From Adenophora triphylla var. japonica (taxonomy: Eukaryota; Streptophyta; Magnoliopsida; Asterales; Campanulaceae), in contig JAFEMH010001248.1 of assembly GCA_022495995.1 (NCBI GenBank), positions 248,001-312,000 of the forward strand: 64,000 bases of DNA. The letters are read 5' to 3'. Below the pieces are notes generated by a model. The model saw only the letters and a program-made list of their open reading frames with translations, was not told the DNA's origin and searched no databases. Of this stretch, positions 11,578 through 22,182 are shown piece by piece; the first letter of the stretch is position 1; every line of letters starts with the position of its first letter. Both the position numbers and the translations under genes were made by a program.

Positions 11578-12510
11578 GCACAGTAATGTGTTTGCGCGGT
11601 AGACCTCACAAAGACATCGACGTAGTACGACCAGCTGTTAGGATGATGAGGAACATGGGATTTGTACCAGATCGGGTGGGTGAACATCTCCAGGGACCTA
11701 CACAAGCAATGGAAGCTACCGATCATCGCAGCAGTACCGGTTTAGGCTATGTTATTACCCCCGAAGATCGGGTCAAGAGAAAAGAATTGAGTTCCTCAAG
11801 AGGGCAAAGCTACCCTACGAGAAGCCGTAGATGAGGCCATACCGCCTTTCCCTCAATAGTTACTTTGTCAAGGAGGGCGAAGAATTCTCTTGCATGGAGT
11901 TTAGCGAGCCTTGGTTTGATCACACAGCAAGCCGCAGTAAAGGTTTCGAAATCTTCAGGGATACAGAGGTTGATAGGTCGAAGCCGAAGACGGTTCTCAT
12001 GGACCCACGTCAAAAGAGAGGCAAGGTTGTCACAGCCAGAGCCGGTACATCATCAAGACCGAAGATGAGTTGGCCAATCGCCTAGGGCAGTATCTTTGGA
12101 TGAGCCGTTGGTTGAGAACATTGCGCTTCAGAGGATGCGTAAGAATGGGATGGTCGAACCTCGTTGCAGATTTGGGGAATCTGAATATAGAAGATGATAT
12201 GGTTGCAGCCATTGGGGCAGAGCAGCAGACGATACGGATCCAAGGACGTTGGTGACACCCATGGTTGGAAAGTCAAGAATTGGTGCGTATTTGGCGGACC
12301 CGTAGCCACGAAGGAATACATGGTTGAAGAGCCGGGACCGATGCCTCCTCCCGCTCGAGTCTCCCCGGTTCCCCCAAGTCCTCTACTTCTTCGTAGTCAT
12401 CTGCTTTGTTTGAGTCTCGATGTGTTTTCTTTTGAGTTTGAGTCTTCTTCCAAGTCTCGATGACCTCACGTCGAAGACTATGAATTAGTTGCAAATGTTG
12501 TTTTCCCTTT
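11578..12510 (+). pseudogene. pol linker, copy 2 (multiple frameshifts)
   Basis: It contains MMRNMGFVPD (G-patch-like) near 11642 and the linker that is open in copy 1, here split across all three frames. The acidic Ser-rich part near 12330-12460 is disrupted at nearly every CAG/CTG site. No independent gene is seen. Confidence 0.6.
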
Positions 12511-12514
12511 CGCT

Positions 12515-13903
12515 ATGAATGAAAAACTAGATCTTTCTGAGTATCCCCTCATAGCTAATCTTCTTAATGATAAATTAACTAAAAATAATGCTCAACTTAA
12601 TCAAATTAACTTAGTTAATAATGACTCATTAGAAGAAGCGGACACACTAAACAATGAATATATTAAAGAAATTTCTAAGCAAGTTATCAATCAAAAGGAA
12701 GGTCGAGCCCAAGCTGCCGATGAGGTGTTATCATGTATTAATTTGGGAACGGAAGAAGAGCCGAGAGAGACACAGATTGGAAGCTTCTTCGAAGGGACTG
12801 AAAGGGAAGCGTTGATTGAGCCGCTTAAAGAATATTCGGATGTGTTCGCATGGTCATACAAGGATATGCCGGGCCGGATAACTCGATAGTGGAGCACGTA
12901 ATACCACTAACACCGCACGCCAAGCCCTGTTGCGTAAATTACGCCGCATTAAGCCGTAATGGTCTCTGCAAGTTAAAGAAGAGATAGAGAAGCTCCTCCG
13001 GGTAGGCTTTATCGTAGTTATTGAGTATCCGACGTGGTTATCTAATATTGTGACGGCCGCAAATCAAATGGCAAGGTTAGAGTTTGTGTTGACTTCCGAG
13101 ATCTCAACAAGGCTAGCCCAAAGGACGACTTCCCGCTGCCCAATATCGACATGCTAGTAGATGCCACTGCTAACTACGAGGTCAAGTCTTTTGTAGATGG
13201 TTTTGCAGGATATAATCGTATCAAGATGGCGGAGGCACTGTGAGAAGACGGCTTTCACTACACCATGGGAACATACTGTTACACCGTAATGCCATTCGGA
13301 TTGAAAATGCAGGGCTACATACCGTAGAGCGGTCACGCATTATTCCATGACATGATCCATAAGGAGATTGAGGTGTATGTCGACGATATGATCATTCATT
13401 CCAAGGGGTCGACGGTCGCATTTCATTGATTTGAGGAAGTTCTTCGACAGATCGCGTGAGCACGCAATGCGTCCGAATCCCGCCAAGTGTACATTTGGGG
13501 TTATTCGAGGAAAGGTCCTGGGCTACATGGTCACCGAACGAGGGATTGAGGCGCATCCAAGAAAGATTCAAGCCATCATGGAGATGAGGCCACCACGCAC
13601 GTAAAAGAAGTTAAGGGATTCATGGGACGGTTACAATACATCGCCCGCTTCATTAATCAATTGACTACTATGTGTGAACCGATTTTCAGATCGATGAAGA
13701 AGACCGCAAGTATAGATTGGGACTGGAAGTGTCAAGAAGCCTTTGAGGAAATCAAGAGATACTTGGTCAATCCCCTATCCTTCGCCCCCACATTCGGAGA
13801 AACCATTGCTATTGTACCTAGCAAAGAATCGATACACTGCTGGGGCTATGCTGGCACAAGAAGCCAAGGACTCTCGGGTGGAGAACGCCGTTTATTTTGT
13901 TAG
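12515..13903 (+). pseudogene. Reverse transcriptase, complete extent but frameshifted
   Basis: Bases 12515-12889 are open (MNEKLDLSEYPLIANLLND ... FAWSYKDMPG). RT motifs then follow in shifting frames: VCVDF codons near 13085, NIDMLVDATANYEVKSFVDG, GTYCYTVMPFGLK near 13270-13310, and the catalytic YVDD at 13376-13387. Bases 13622-13903 encode the thumb or connection region (MGRLQYIARFINQL, DWDWKCQEAFEEIK). Synthesis of cDNA would need all of this in one frame. At least five breaks are visible, several at CAG changed to CGT. Confidence 0.85.
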
Positions 13904-13967
13904 TCGAAAGTTGCAGGAGTGAGCTAAACTACTCAAGCATTGGAAAACCCGTACCGGGCTAGTTTGG

Positions 13968-14726
13968 GTGGTTAATAAGCTCAAGCATTACTTGTCAGCG
14001 CATCCGATTCTGCTAGTGTCAAAGATGGATCCTATTAAGTATTTGTTTGACAAACCTTCTCTGTCCATGAGATTAGCCAAGTGGTCGGTATTTCTGGGGG
14101 AATTCGATATCACCTATGTGCCGAGAAAAGCAGTTAAAGGGAGAGCCATGGCGGATCATTTAGCAGAGTTTCCAAGCACAGAAGAACAGGGGCTTGAATC
14201 GGAATTTCCTGACGAGGGGATTTTCAATCTTGATACAGAAGAGAGATGGCAACTATTCTTCGATGGGGCCGCAAACAAGAGAGGCAATGGAGTGGGAATC
14301 CTTTTGGTTGATCCCAAAGATGAGCACACCCCCATCGCCATCAAGCTGAATTTTACAACCACCAATAACGTGGCTGAATACGAGGCTTGCATAGCTGGGT
14401 TAGAAGCAGCCTTGGAGCGTAATGTGAAAGAATTGGAGGTATACGGAGATTCGGCTTTAATTATCAATCAGATGTCTAAGAAGTGGAAGACTGTTGACCC
14501 CTACTTGCAACAGTATCAGACTCATATGGAAGAGCTTGTCAAGCAATTCAGAGAAGTGACATTCCATTATCTACCCAGAGACAGAAATAGATTTGCCGAC
14601 GCTTTAGCTACACTGGCTTCTTTGGTCGAGATCCCTCACGGAATGTCTGTAAAACCATTCGTAGTTGGTCCGAAGAGAGAACCCCGCTTACTGCTACGAA
14701 GCCTACTGCTGCGAGATTCAAGCTGA
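13968..14726 (+). CDS. RNase H region: RT-linked remnant plus second, archaeal-type RNase H
   Basis: This is a 252-aa open frame within pol. Residues 1-65 hold the end of the RT-linked RNase H (LAKWSVFLGEFDITYVPRK, GRAMADHLAE). Residues 93-220 form a second RNase H with the four expected acidic positions: D99 (FFDGAANKRGNGVG), E in AEYEA near 139, D161 (VYGDSALI) and D211 (RFADALATLA). A dual RNase H is the hallmark of the Tat lineage. It degrades the RNA strand during reverse transcription. It ends by frameshift near 14680, where the integrase N-terminus starts in another frame. Confidence 0.85.
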   Translation: MVNKLKHYLSAHPILLVSKMDPIKYLFDKPSLSMRLAKWSVFLGEFDITYVPRKAVKGRAMADHLAEFPSTEEQGLESEFPDEGIFNLDTEERWQLFFDGAANKRGNGVGILLVDPKDEHTPIAIKLNFTTTNNVAEYEACIAGLEAALERNVKELEVYGDSALIINQMSKKWKTVDPYLQQYQTHMEELVKQFREVTFHYLPRDRNRFADALATLASLVEIPHGMSVKPFVVGPKREPRLLLRSLLLRDSS

Positions 14727-15986
14727 CATTGAGGAGAATAAAGATCCGTGGTACGCACAAATCTATGAGTATCTCAAGAAGGGGGATGTGTCTTTTCTAG
14801 GAGACGTGAAAGCCAAAAGCTTGCAGGCATTGAAACGATTGGCCGGACAGTTTGTTCTACTGGATGATATGTTGTACAAAAGACACTACGATGGTCTCCT
14901 GTTACTCTGTGTAGACGCGAAACGAGCGGAAATGATCATGGAAGAAGTACACGATGGCTTATGCGGTCCACACATGAATGCCGAATGTTGAGACGTAAAA
15001 TCACACGTGGGTTATTATTGGGTCACTATAGAAGCCGATTGCATCCAGTTTGTGCGGAAATGTCCCAAATGCCAAATGTGTTCCAATTTGAACCATGTGC
15101 CCCCTCACGAGTTGTATAGCATGGTAACCCCTTGGCCATTTGCGACATGGGGGATTGATGTGATTGGCAAGATTACACCGTCGGGAAGCAATGGGCACTG
15201 TTTTGTATTAGTAGCCGTGGATTACTTCACCAAGTGGATCGAGGCAAAATCTTACAAGGTGTTGACTTCCAAAAAGGTGGCACAGTTCATTAAGGAGGAC
15301 ATCATGTGCGTATATGGAGTACCAAATGAGATTATCTCGACAACGGGTCCCACTTCGGCGGAGATTGTGACAAATTACCGCGTAGTTCAAGATTACCCTA
15401 AGCACAAGTCTTCCCCTTATAGGCCTCGCACCAACGGAGCAATGAAGCTAACAAAACGATTGAGCGTATAATCGTAAAGACAACATTCGAGGTAGGGACT
15501 GCCCGAGAAACTACCATTGGCACTTTGGGGATATAGAACTTCCGTTCGCATGTACCTACAAAGCGAAACTCCTTTTGCTCGACATATGGGATGGAGGCGA
15601 CTCTGCTGAGTTGGAAGTCCCGTCTTTGAGGATCTTATTAGAAAATCAAGTAGCGTGGTTGAATGGCTCCGCACCGATATGATCAGTTGGCCACACTTGA
15701 CGAGCGCAGACTCAAAGCCATGGAACACATCCGAGCCTATCAAAGACGGACAACAAGGGCTTTCAACAAAAAGGTGCAGCCCTTAGACATTAAGGAAGGA
15801 GATTTGGTTTTGAAGCAGCAACTTCCCAATAAGTTCAATCCTCTTGGGAAGTGGGCCCCTACATGGACCGGCCCGTATGTGATCAAGAAGATTTTTTCAG
15901 GTGGAGCAGTTAAAATGGCAGATTTGGATGGCAACGAATTCAAGGAGCCCACCAACCTCAGCAAGCTCAGACGCTACTATGATTAA
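14665..15986 (+). pseudogene. Integrase (HHCC, DDE core, GPY/F), degraded
   Basis: 14665-14991 encodes the zinc-binding N-terminus (VHDGLCGPHMNAEC, then CPKCQMC near 15060). 15007-15471 carries the core: first Asp in WGIDVIGK, but the usual second-Asp motif (DNGP type) reads STTGPT, and the Glu helix (TNGAVE type) reads TNGAMK. 15663-15986 is the C-terminal domain with WTGPYVIKKIFSGGAVKMAD (GPY/F) and the final SKLRRYYD before the stop TAA. Loss of two catalytic acids and two frameshifts means no strand-transfer activity as read. Confidence 0.85.
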
Positions 15987-15997
15987 GCTCTTCCTCC

Positions 15998-16142
15998 CCT
16001 CTCTAAAAAAAAAAAAAAAAAAAAAAAAATCGCAAAAAGAAGCCCGCTAGATTGAAAACCCGCAAAGGGCGGTCTAGCAATAAAAGAAAGGGTGCGTTCA
16101 AAAGCTCGCTAGATTGAAAACCCGTAAAGGGCGGTCTAGGCA
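15998..16142 (+). repeat. Poly(A) tract followed by two near-identical hairpin units
   Basis: About 30 A residues follow the pol stop. Then GCTAGATTGAAAACCCG...GGGCGGTCTAG occurs twice, near 16044-16078 and 16106-16140. Each unit can pair CTAGA with TCTAG and CCCG with the GGGCGG side. It marks the boundary between sense pol and the antisense gene region. Function unknown. Confidence 0.65.
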
Positions 16143-16516
16143 AAAGTTAGAGCAAACAAATAAAATAAAAATTGTCCCGCTTCTATCTTCCCTTTCTAAA
16201 AATAGTAGCTTGATGAAAATGAACTACGGCGACCTGAGCCCCTTGGTTCTCATTGTAAAAGGGGAACGTAGGCAGCCTTAATCGGCGCGGTCCAAAAAAA
16301 ATAAATAAAAATCCAATCTATTTTTACTAAAGCAATAAACCTTTTCATTCCCACAATCAATGCATGATTACACTTATTTGATGAGTCTAAGCTCGACTAT
16401 ACTAATGACTAAATAACTTGCAAAAGAAACTAAAAAATTAAAAGACAAAATAAATAACTAATGTGTCTGCATATGACTGTGGGTGGATACTGACATATAA
16501 GGTCTACTCCTTGGCA
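16143..16516 (+). other. Post-pol spacer with ACGTAGGCAGCC module
   Basis: No gene is seen. Near 16219-16279 a GAACTACG ... GAACGTAGGCAGCC module occurs. A related module lies at 21958-22010 and, inverted, at 57945-57995 in Element IV, always in the region between pol and the 3' LTR. Confidence 0.5.
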
Positions 16517-17982
16517 CTAGGCCCTCATCTCCGTCCTTCTTCTTCTTGGCACTCGTCGAGTCGGCTTCTTCTTATTCTCTCTCTTAAAATAAGGCGAATA
16601 CTTCTTCTTCAATGGGGGAACCTCCTCGATCGCCTTACCCTTCAACTTCCGCTCCATCTTCTTGGGAGGATTCTCCTCCACTGTGTCTAGAGAAATCCCC
16701 AAAGCCTCCCTGTCTCTGAGAAAACATCTCGAAGATATGTTAGGGACCAATCTCCGTCTCAAGTCATACAAAGTCTCCCTCATCGGTCCCAAGTTTTCTT
16801 CATACCATGTCAAATAAGCATGCGACAAATGAGTGCTAAGTGGTCCGCTGCAAGATAGACTCGTGGCATCCCATGAGAACTCCATAAGCTTACCATCAAA
16901 ACCGAAACACCAACGTCCATTGGAAGGACTTTGCGTAATCATCAAACTCGAAGTTCCCCAAGTTTGAGGACGGACTCCGCTCCATGCCATATTGCCGAAG
17001 TACCCGCCCGCATAGTAAAAGGTGGTGGTCTCAAAAGCCGGTACACGAATCGCATTGCCCAAGCCGAAGGCTCCGAATGAAGGAGAGGCCCCAATGCCGT
17101 ACTCGCCAATGAATCCCGTCGTATCCACCTCCGCCAAATACATCTTCCACTCCCGTTCCGACAGCCGGAAAGCGGATCAATCTTCCTCCTACAACCATGA
17201 AACCAAGGCCTAACACTCGAAGGGGAATCTCTAGAACAAAAAGTCGATCCTCGAGCCACGTGGTCGCAATTTGGCACGCCCTAGTCATAAGCGGAGCACC
17301 CCTAGCTATCTCGAGATATACCATGAAGTGTCTCGCCCAAGAGAACCGGAACAATGCTCCTCCCCGAACGGGCCTCGATCAACCATATCCAAGCATCCAC
17401 CGGTAGCTACACCCACGTAAGGAGAAAACGTAACCTTGGAAAATAAGCAGAGGGCCGTGCAATCCAAAGCAAAATCCGAGTCGAAGTCATCACCATAAGC
17501 AAACCTTCCCGGCAAATCACGTATATCTATGTCCACACCTTCAACCAAACCTCTAGCCACAAACTGCAGGGAGGTGCGTAATTTGGCCACCCTTGTCACC
17601 AACGGAACTCGATCCCGCGGAACCGCTATCAAACCGACATCATCCCCTCCACACGAGCAAGAAAATCCTCGTAGGTGGGTGTAATCTCGTTGTAAGAAAA
17701 GTTGAAAACGTGATTGGATTCGTCCCAAAAAGCAGCTGCAGCATGTAGGAGATTCCAGTTGGGATGCATGGGCAAAAGAGACCAAATACACTTCACCCCA
17801 AAGCGTTTGTCAAAGGCATGGCGAACAGAACGAGGTACTTTGGATACCCAAACAGCCAAATCACTCTCAAAATTGTTTTCTTTCTCCATCAAAACAGAGG
17901 GGTGAGAATTCATTGTGTTGTCGTCTCCGGAAAGAATTGAGTTGCAAAGAAAGAAAAGAGAAAATCTGTACTTTATGACCAT
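16517..17982 (-). pseudogene. Antisense gene A of Element I (plant-mobile-domain/DUF7745-like)
   Basis: The gene is read opposite to the element. The likely start is the internal ATG near 17914 (MNSHPSVLMEKENNFE), just downstream of a TATA box; an upstream in-frame ATG lies at 17982. The N-terminal part has LLHAAAAFWDESNHVFNF followed by EITPTYEDFLARVEG, the pattern of PMD/DUF7745-type proteins attached to plant transposons. Frames change near 17650 and 17300. The last part, 16517-17143, is open for 208 aa and ends in a very basic tail (KKKYSPYFKRENKKKPTRRV), a possible nuclear localisation signal. Family assignment is by pattern recall only; biochemical role unknown. Confidence 0.6.
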
Positions 17983-17996
17983 CGGCTGACAAAGGG

Positions 17997-18175
17997 TTTT
18001 TTATAAGTTTTTGGTGTTAAAATCCGTACAGGAAAAGGACTGCTAGGCAATCCGTGCAGAAAGGAGATGTAGGGCCGATCGGCCCTTACTCAGAACAAAA
18101 CCGCCGCCTTTCGCCAAAGGCCGATCGATCTTTAAATTGGGCCGATCGGACCTTTAAATTTGGGCCGATCGACCC
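17997..18175 (-). promoter_or_regulatory. Putative promoter of antisense gene A: TATA box and four GCCGATCG palindromes
   Basis: On the minus strand TATAAAAAA lies at 18005-17997. The palindrome core recurs at 18072-18085 (GGGCCGATCGGCCC, perfect over 14 bases), 18119-18130, 18139-18152 and 18162-18175, that is 65-180 bp upstream of the TATA box. This is the same motif, in about the same position, as in the LTR U3. Two copies also create TTGGGCC, resembling plant site II elements. Confidence 0.6.
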
Positions 18176-18737
18176 TTTAACTCCCCCAAGTACAACACAG
18201 CCTCAGCAGATCCCAAGGCTCCACCTTTTTGTTTTTGTATTTTATTTTATTTTTATCTTTATTCTTTATTTTCTTTATTTTTCTATTTCCAGTTTTTACT
18301 TTGTTCTATTTTTGTCCTCGTTTGATTCAGTGCAGTGTACAAAAATAGATAATGTCCAAAAATAGAAAATGTACATAAATAGAAAATGCTAACTCTTATA
18401 TATTTAGACCATTACATAAAGCATTCATCAGTGAGTCAAAGATAAAATCTAGAGTCTCGCATGTCTCCTACGTTTTCCTAACAGGTACTACATAAAAATG
18501 AAAAATCCTAATGACCCCTACGGGAAGTCGAGGCACGACCGCGAGAAAACCCGGATGTCGAGCTACCCTCACCCTGGGAGCGCTGTCTCCACTGTGCCGG
18601 ATCCACATCTACTGATCTCCGGGATTGGCAAGAAAGTGCCGACACTGCACTCCTCAGCAGACGGGTCAGTACATTGCTATGCCCTCACAGACCGCACATA
18701 AGACTCCCGAGTAACCTACAAAAATCAAGTGCGAGAG
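18176..18737. other. Spacer between antisense genes A and B
   Basis: T-rich then mixed sequence. No convincing gene on either strand. A 67-aa open stretch at 18498-18701 has no recognisable feature. The region probably includes the 3' end of antisense gene B. Confidence 0.4.
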
Positions 18738-20806
18738 TTACATCAAAGCTAAAGCATAAATATTAGTACATGAAAAAAAGAAAGGTAAGAGGCATACTCC
18801 GCCAGCACCACCGGGAGGAAGCTGGGCACCCTCCACCTCATCGGCTTCTGTAGGAGCCAAGTCTACTCGCACCTCCCCGTCGGCCATATGCACATAAAAA
18901 TGATCAGGAAAGGGAGGCATATCCACTATCTCGGGAGGTGGAGCACCCATCGGCTCGGGAATAACCGGACCTCGCTCCCCATACCAAGAAATTTCGGCAT
19001 CCGCAAAGCAGCTTCGCCGCACCACCTGCGGTGATCTCAGAAAAAGAGCAACAAAATCTATATAAGGCATGTCAAGGCGGAAATGATAAGCGGGGACTCC
19101 ATACAGATACTCCATCCTCCTCGACAATCGGTCCGGGTACCACATATTCTTGGGAGGGTGCTGAGGCGCATAAAGAGGAGCCCACGCATGGTGCTGTCTC
19201 GACACTCGCTCGCCCAGATACATCTCATCGGCAAGCAATCCAACCAGCAGTCTGCGGGAAGCAGTAACATCCCGAACGGCACCAATGCCTCGTAAGCCTC
19301 AGAATCCAAGGATGAGTAAAAACTCGTGTCTACTGGGACCATCAAACACGGCCCTCAAATCAGATTCACGAACCGTCTTCGGATATCCCTCAATCCGATT
19401 CTCCTTCCTCCAGTACCGCAAGACGGGCACATCCCGAGTCTGGTCCCGTAGAGTGAAAGGCGCAACGCCAAAGATCTCATAAACCCAGCTCGCAAAAGAC
19501 ACAAACGTATAGTTACGAAAGACAGAAAAAACAAGTAACAAATAAAAGGACAATGGAAATAACAAGAGTTAGCATACCTCCAGGACAAAGTGAAAAGCGT
19601 CAAAAGAAGAGGTATTGGACCTCGAGACAGTGTCAAGGGCCCTGTACAGCTCGGCCAAGCCGGCCCCTCCCCAAGAGATATCCCGCACTAAGTCCAAGTC
19701 AGACAAAGCACCCAATAAAGAGAATCGGCACACCGGGCCCGAGTTGGGAAAGAGGGCCACTGATAAGCCGTACCAAAGGAATCCCTGACAAGCGCGTCCA
19801 TCCCATACCGACCGACTCGTATCGATCAATGGCAGCCTCAACAAGCTTGTACAGCCTTTCCCGCGTCAACACCGAAATTTCGCCGGGCCAACGCTAGCGC
19901 CAAACAGCTGGATCTGACGAGCCTTATCAGAGTGTAGGGTCTCATCAAAAGGTAATGCTATATCTGTAAATCTCAACCCGGTGAGGATGGCAAAGTCTGT
20001 AGGAGTGATCGTAGTCTCACCCCAACTCGATGGAAAGTATGTGTCGTGTCCCACCAAAACTCACGACACACCTTCACCACAAAGATTACACTTCCGGTCC
20101 GACCCATCGCTGAAACCATATCAAAGAAGGGGCCCAACCCCAAACTCCACACCATCTCGCGAGGACCACCCTCACCGGCCGGCAAAAGCGCCCACAACTC
20201 ACCAACCGCCTTAAGGGAACTACGTCCCTTCATCTTCTTCATCTCGCAGTAAACACAAAGATGTATGTGTCATTACTCGCATTTTAAAATAATAAAATAC
20301 TTTGCACATGTATTAATTATTATGTTGTTAAATAAAATTGTACCTTCATCCCGACGCGGGAGCAAAGGCCAAGTGGATCCATGAAAAGTCGTGCCCGCAT
20401 AAAAGTCCGAGGTTGTGCAATGTAAAGAATGCCTCGAAGGCCGATAATTACGCGAAGCTCGCCGCCTCTAGCCTCGCATTCCCGCGGCGTCACTCCTGGC
20501 CACTCTCCCCGCATCAACATCAACCTCCTCTTCATCATCATCACCACCGCGACTACCACCATCATTTCCATCATTCCCGCCATGGCCGCCATCGCGCCGC
20601 CATACCCACCGCCATCACCGCCATGGCCGCCGCCACCAAGCACCACCGTGACCACCACCGCCGCCACCATGGCTGCCACCTCCATAACCTCCATAACCAC
20701 CATCAAAAACCACCACCCATATCACCAAAACCGCCCCAACACTGCCAACTGCGGCCGGCCGCTCCCGGCCGTAGCTACTAGCACCAACTCCTCCTCCATT
20801 GGCCAT
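18738..20806 (-). pseudogene. Antisense gene B of Element I: plant mobile domain (PMD) protein
   Basis: The likely start is the ATG at 20806 (MANGGGVGASSYGRE), followed by a Gly/His-rich stretch to about 20540. A 101-bp intron fits at 20343-20243 (AAG|GTAC donor, CTGCGAG acceptor). The next exon reads LKAVGELWALL and LGLGPFFDMVSAMGRT, then shifts frame to SWGETTITPTDFAILTGLRF, the PMD signature. The C-terminal part, 18738-19238, includes YGVPAYHFRLDMPYIDFVAL and an acidic Pro-rich end. The same protein family is encoded antisense in Element IV at 59038-61465. PMD proteins of hosts act in silencing and genome maintenance; the role of element-borne versions is not established. Confidence 0.7.
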
Positions 20807-21050
20807 GAAAGCATCACCCGTACCACCTGCACGATCCCAAAGGTTGAGTAGTCCGGGCGATTCATCAAAGAAATCACATCTTCAACCCAACGGAGGATTC
20901 ATGGTGAGCAAAACCTTCACGAAATCTCGGCAATGGAACTCAAAGAGTTTTTCCGGCGAAACCTTCAAGAATTCGAACGTAGAAGAAGGAGAAGAAGAAT
21001 CGGAGAAGAAGAAGAAGGTGTGTTGGAGAAGGAGAGTATGCTGCTCTTAA
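20807..21050 (-). other. Upstream region of antisense gene B
   Basis: Holds a GAAGAAGGAGAAG purine-rich run (20980-21025) on the plus strand, which would be a CT-rich leader on the antisense strand. No clear TATA box and no gene seen. Confidence 0.4.
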
Positions 21051-21208
21051 GGCCGATCGGCCGACTTTTTAGGCCAATAGGAGTCAAGGGCCGATCGGCC
21101 CTTCCATTTTGTGTTTCTTCCACCTGATCGAACGGCCAGGATTTCTTCCCGCGACCCCGATCCTCGTCCAACGTCCTCGCCCAATCGTAGCATAGGGCCG
21201 ATCGGCCC
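21051..21208. promoter_or_regulatory. Third cluster of GCCGATCGGC palindromes
   Basis: Copies lie near 21051-21064, 21088-21101 (GGGCCGATCGGCCC) and 21195-21208 (same 14 bases), with a degenerate GATCGAACGGCC near 21125. The cluster lies 245-400 bp upstream of the antisense PMD start and also stands before the LTR-R-like repeats on the plus strand. Confidence 0.6.
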
Positions 21209-21480
21209 TTCACCTCTCCGCCCGACGCGTGTCTCCTGGTCGAGTGAGTTGACCGGTTAATTTAATAACCATTTCCTCTTCCCAAGAAACTCCCCTTTTC
21301 AAAACAAATCCCCCATTTTCAAAAATCTTCCCATTTTCAAAATATGACCGTTTTCAAAAACCCTTTTTAAAATAATTCCTCTTTTTTAATTTATTTCATA
21401 ATTCCAAACATTTTTTGTTTAAATTAATATTTCTTCGGGTGACTCCCGCAAAAGTCAAATACTTGGCTCCCACAGCTTTT
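21209..21480. other. Spacer rich in CCCATTTTCAAAA-type repeats
   Basis: Short imperfect repeats of CCCMTTTTCAAAA occur at 21290-21360. No gene seen. Confidence 0.4.
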
Positions 21481-21905
21481 TTCCACATTGCCCCATACAC
21501 TTTCTCTCGCACACGAATCAAGACTAAACTTGGTTTATTTGCACAACACACGGAGAAATCAAGACTACACTTGATTTGTTCCATCACACACAATTTTCAA
21601 AGGGAAAAATCAAGACTATACTTGAATTTCCTTTCCACACATTATCTCGCGAATCAAGACTACACTTGATTTGTTCCATCACACACGATTTTCACGGAGA
21701 AATCAAGACTACACTTGATTTGTTCCATCACACACGATTTTCAAGGGGAAAAATCAAGACTATACTTGAATTTCCTTTCCACACACAACATATTTTCCCA
21801 CGGAGAAGGCAAGACTATACTTGATTCTCCTTTCCGTACATCTCTCAATATTATTCGAATCGCCCTTAGATTCGATCCCGAAAGCCTTGCCACAAATCGC
21901 ATCTT
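21481..21905 (+). repeat. Tandem LTR-R-like repeats
   Basis: About seven copies of a unit with AATCAAGACTAYACTTGATT, a 7-bp inverted repeat, mostly followed by CCATCACACACGATTTTC-type sequence. The unit resembles the LTR just after its TATA box (CACACAATTTCATACGGGAG, GAGACTACACTTG). The field ends with CGAATCGCC...GATTCGAYCCCRAA, which the LTR also has. Tandem repeats in the 3' untranslated region are typical of Tat elements. Confidence 0.7.
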
Positions 21906-22168
21906 TGGCTTGAGACGCTGCACGTCCGCCACTCTCGGGTACTAAACGCCCACGTTTCGAACTACGACTTGGCTTGATTCCTCTTGGGATACGTAGGTAG
22001 CCCGACGTGGGTCCAGCCACTTGACCTACCTCGGTCATCCTTTCGCGACTCGGCTCGAGTCCAAAAAACCTCACATCCACAAGGTCACTTTCCTTACCTC
22101 CCGAAATCCCTTTTTCTAGACGGATCCTATTCTTTTATCGTCGACCCCACTTGTCTTACAAGAAGCGT
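21906..22168 (+). other. 3' subterminal region of Element I
   Basis: It contains the GAACTACGACTTGGCTTGAT...GGGATACGTAGG module at 21958-22005, also found near the PPT of Element IV (minus strand, 57995-57945). No gene seen. Confidence 0.5.
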
Positions 22169-22182
22169 CGCCGAGGGGCTAC
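22169..22182 (+). other. Polypurine tract of Element I
   Basis: GCCGAGGGGCTACC immediately precedes the 3' LTR. The core GCCGAGGGGCT is shared with Element IV. It would prime plus-strand DNA synthesis. Confidence 0.7.

Larger units (their letters stand above)
6541..13190 (+). repeat. Second unit of a ~6.66-kb tandem duplication
   Basis: Bases 6660-13190 repeat 1-6540 in the same orientation. The junction is GTCAAGTCTT|CCGGGACAAC at 6540/6541; in the second unit GTCAAGTCTT (ending 13190) runs on into intact RT. The unit holds flank, LTR, leader, gag, pro and half of RT. Differences between units concentrate at CAG/CTG sites. Confidence 0.9.

Noticed and set aside
20320..20806. Gly-, Met- or His/Pro-rich open frames on both strands near 20.3-20.8 kb as separate genes
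   Set aside because: Low-complexity GGN/CCN repeats open all frames. Only the antisense frame leading into the PMD exons is kept.
21481..21905. Regular repeats resembling a CRISPR array
   Set aside because: Units are LTR-like with no unique spacers of constant length, in a plant retrotransposon.
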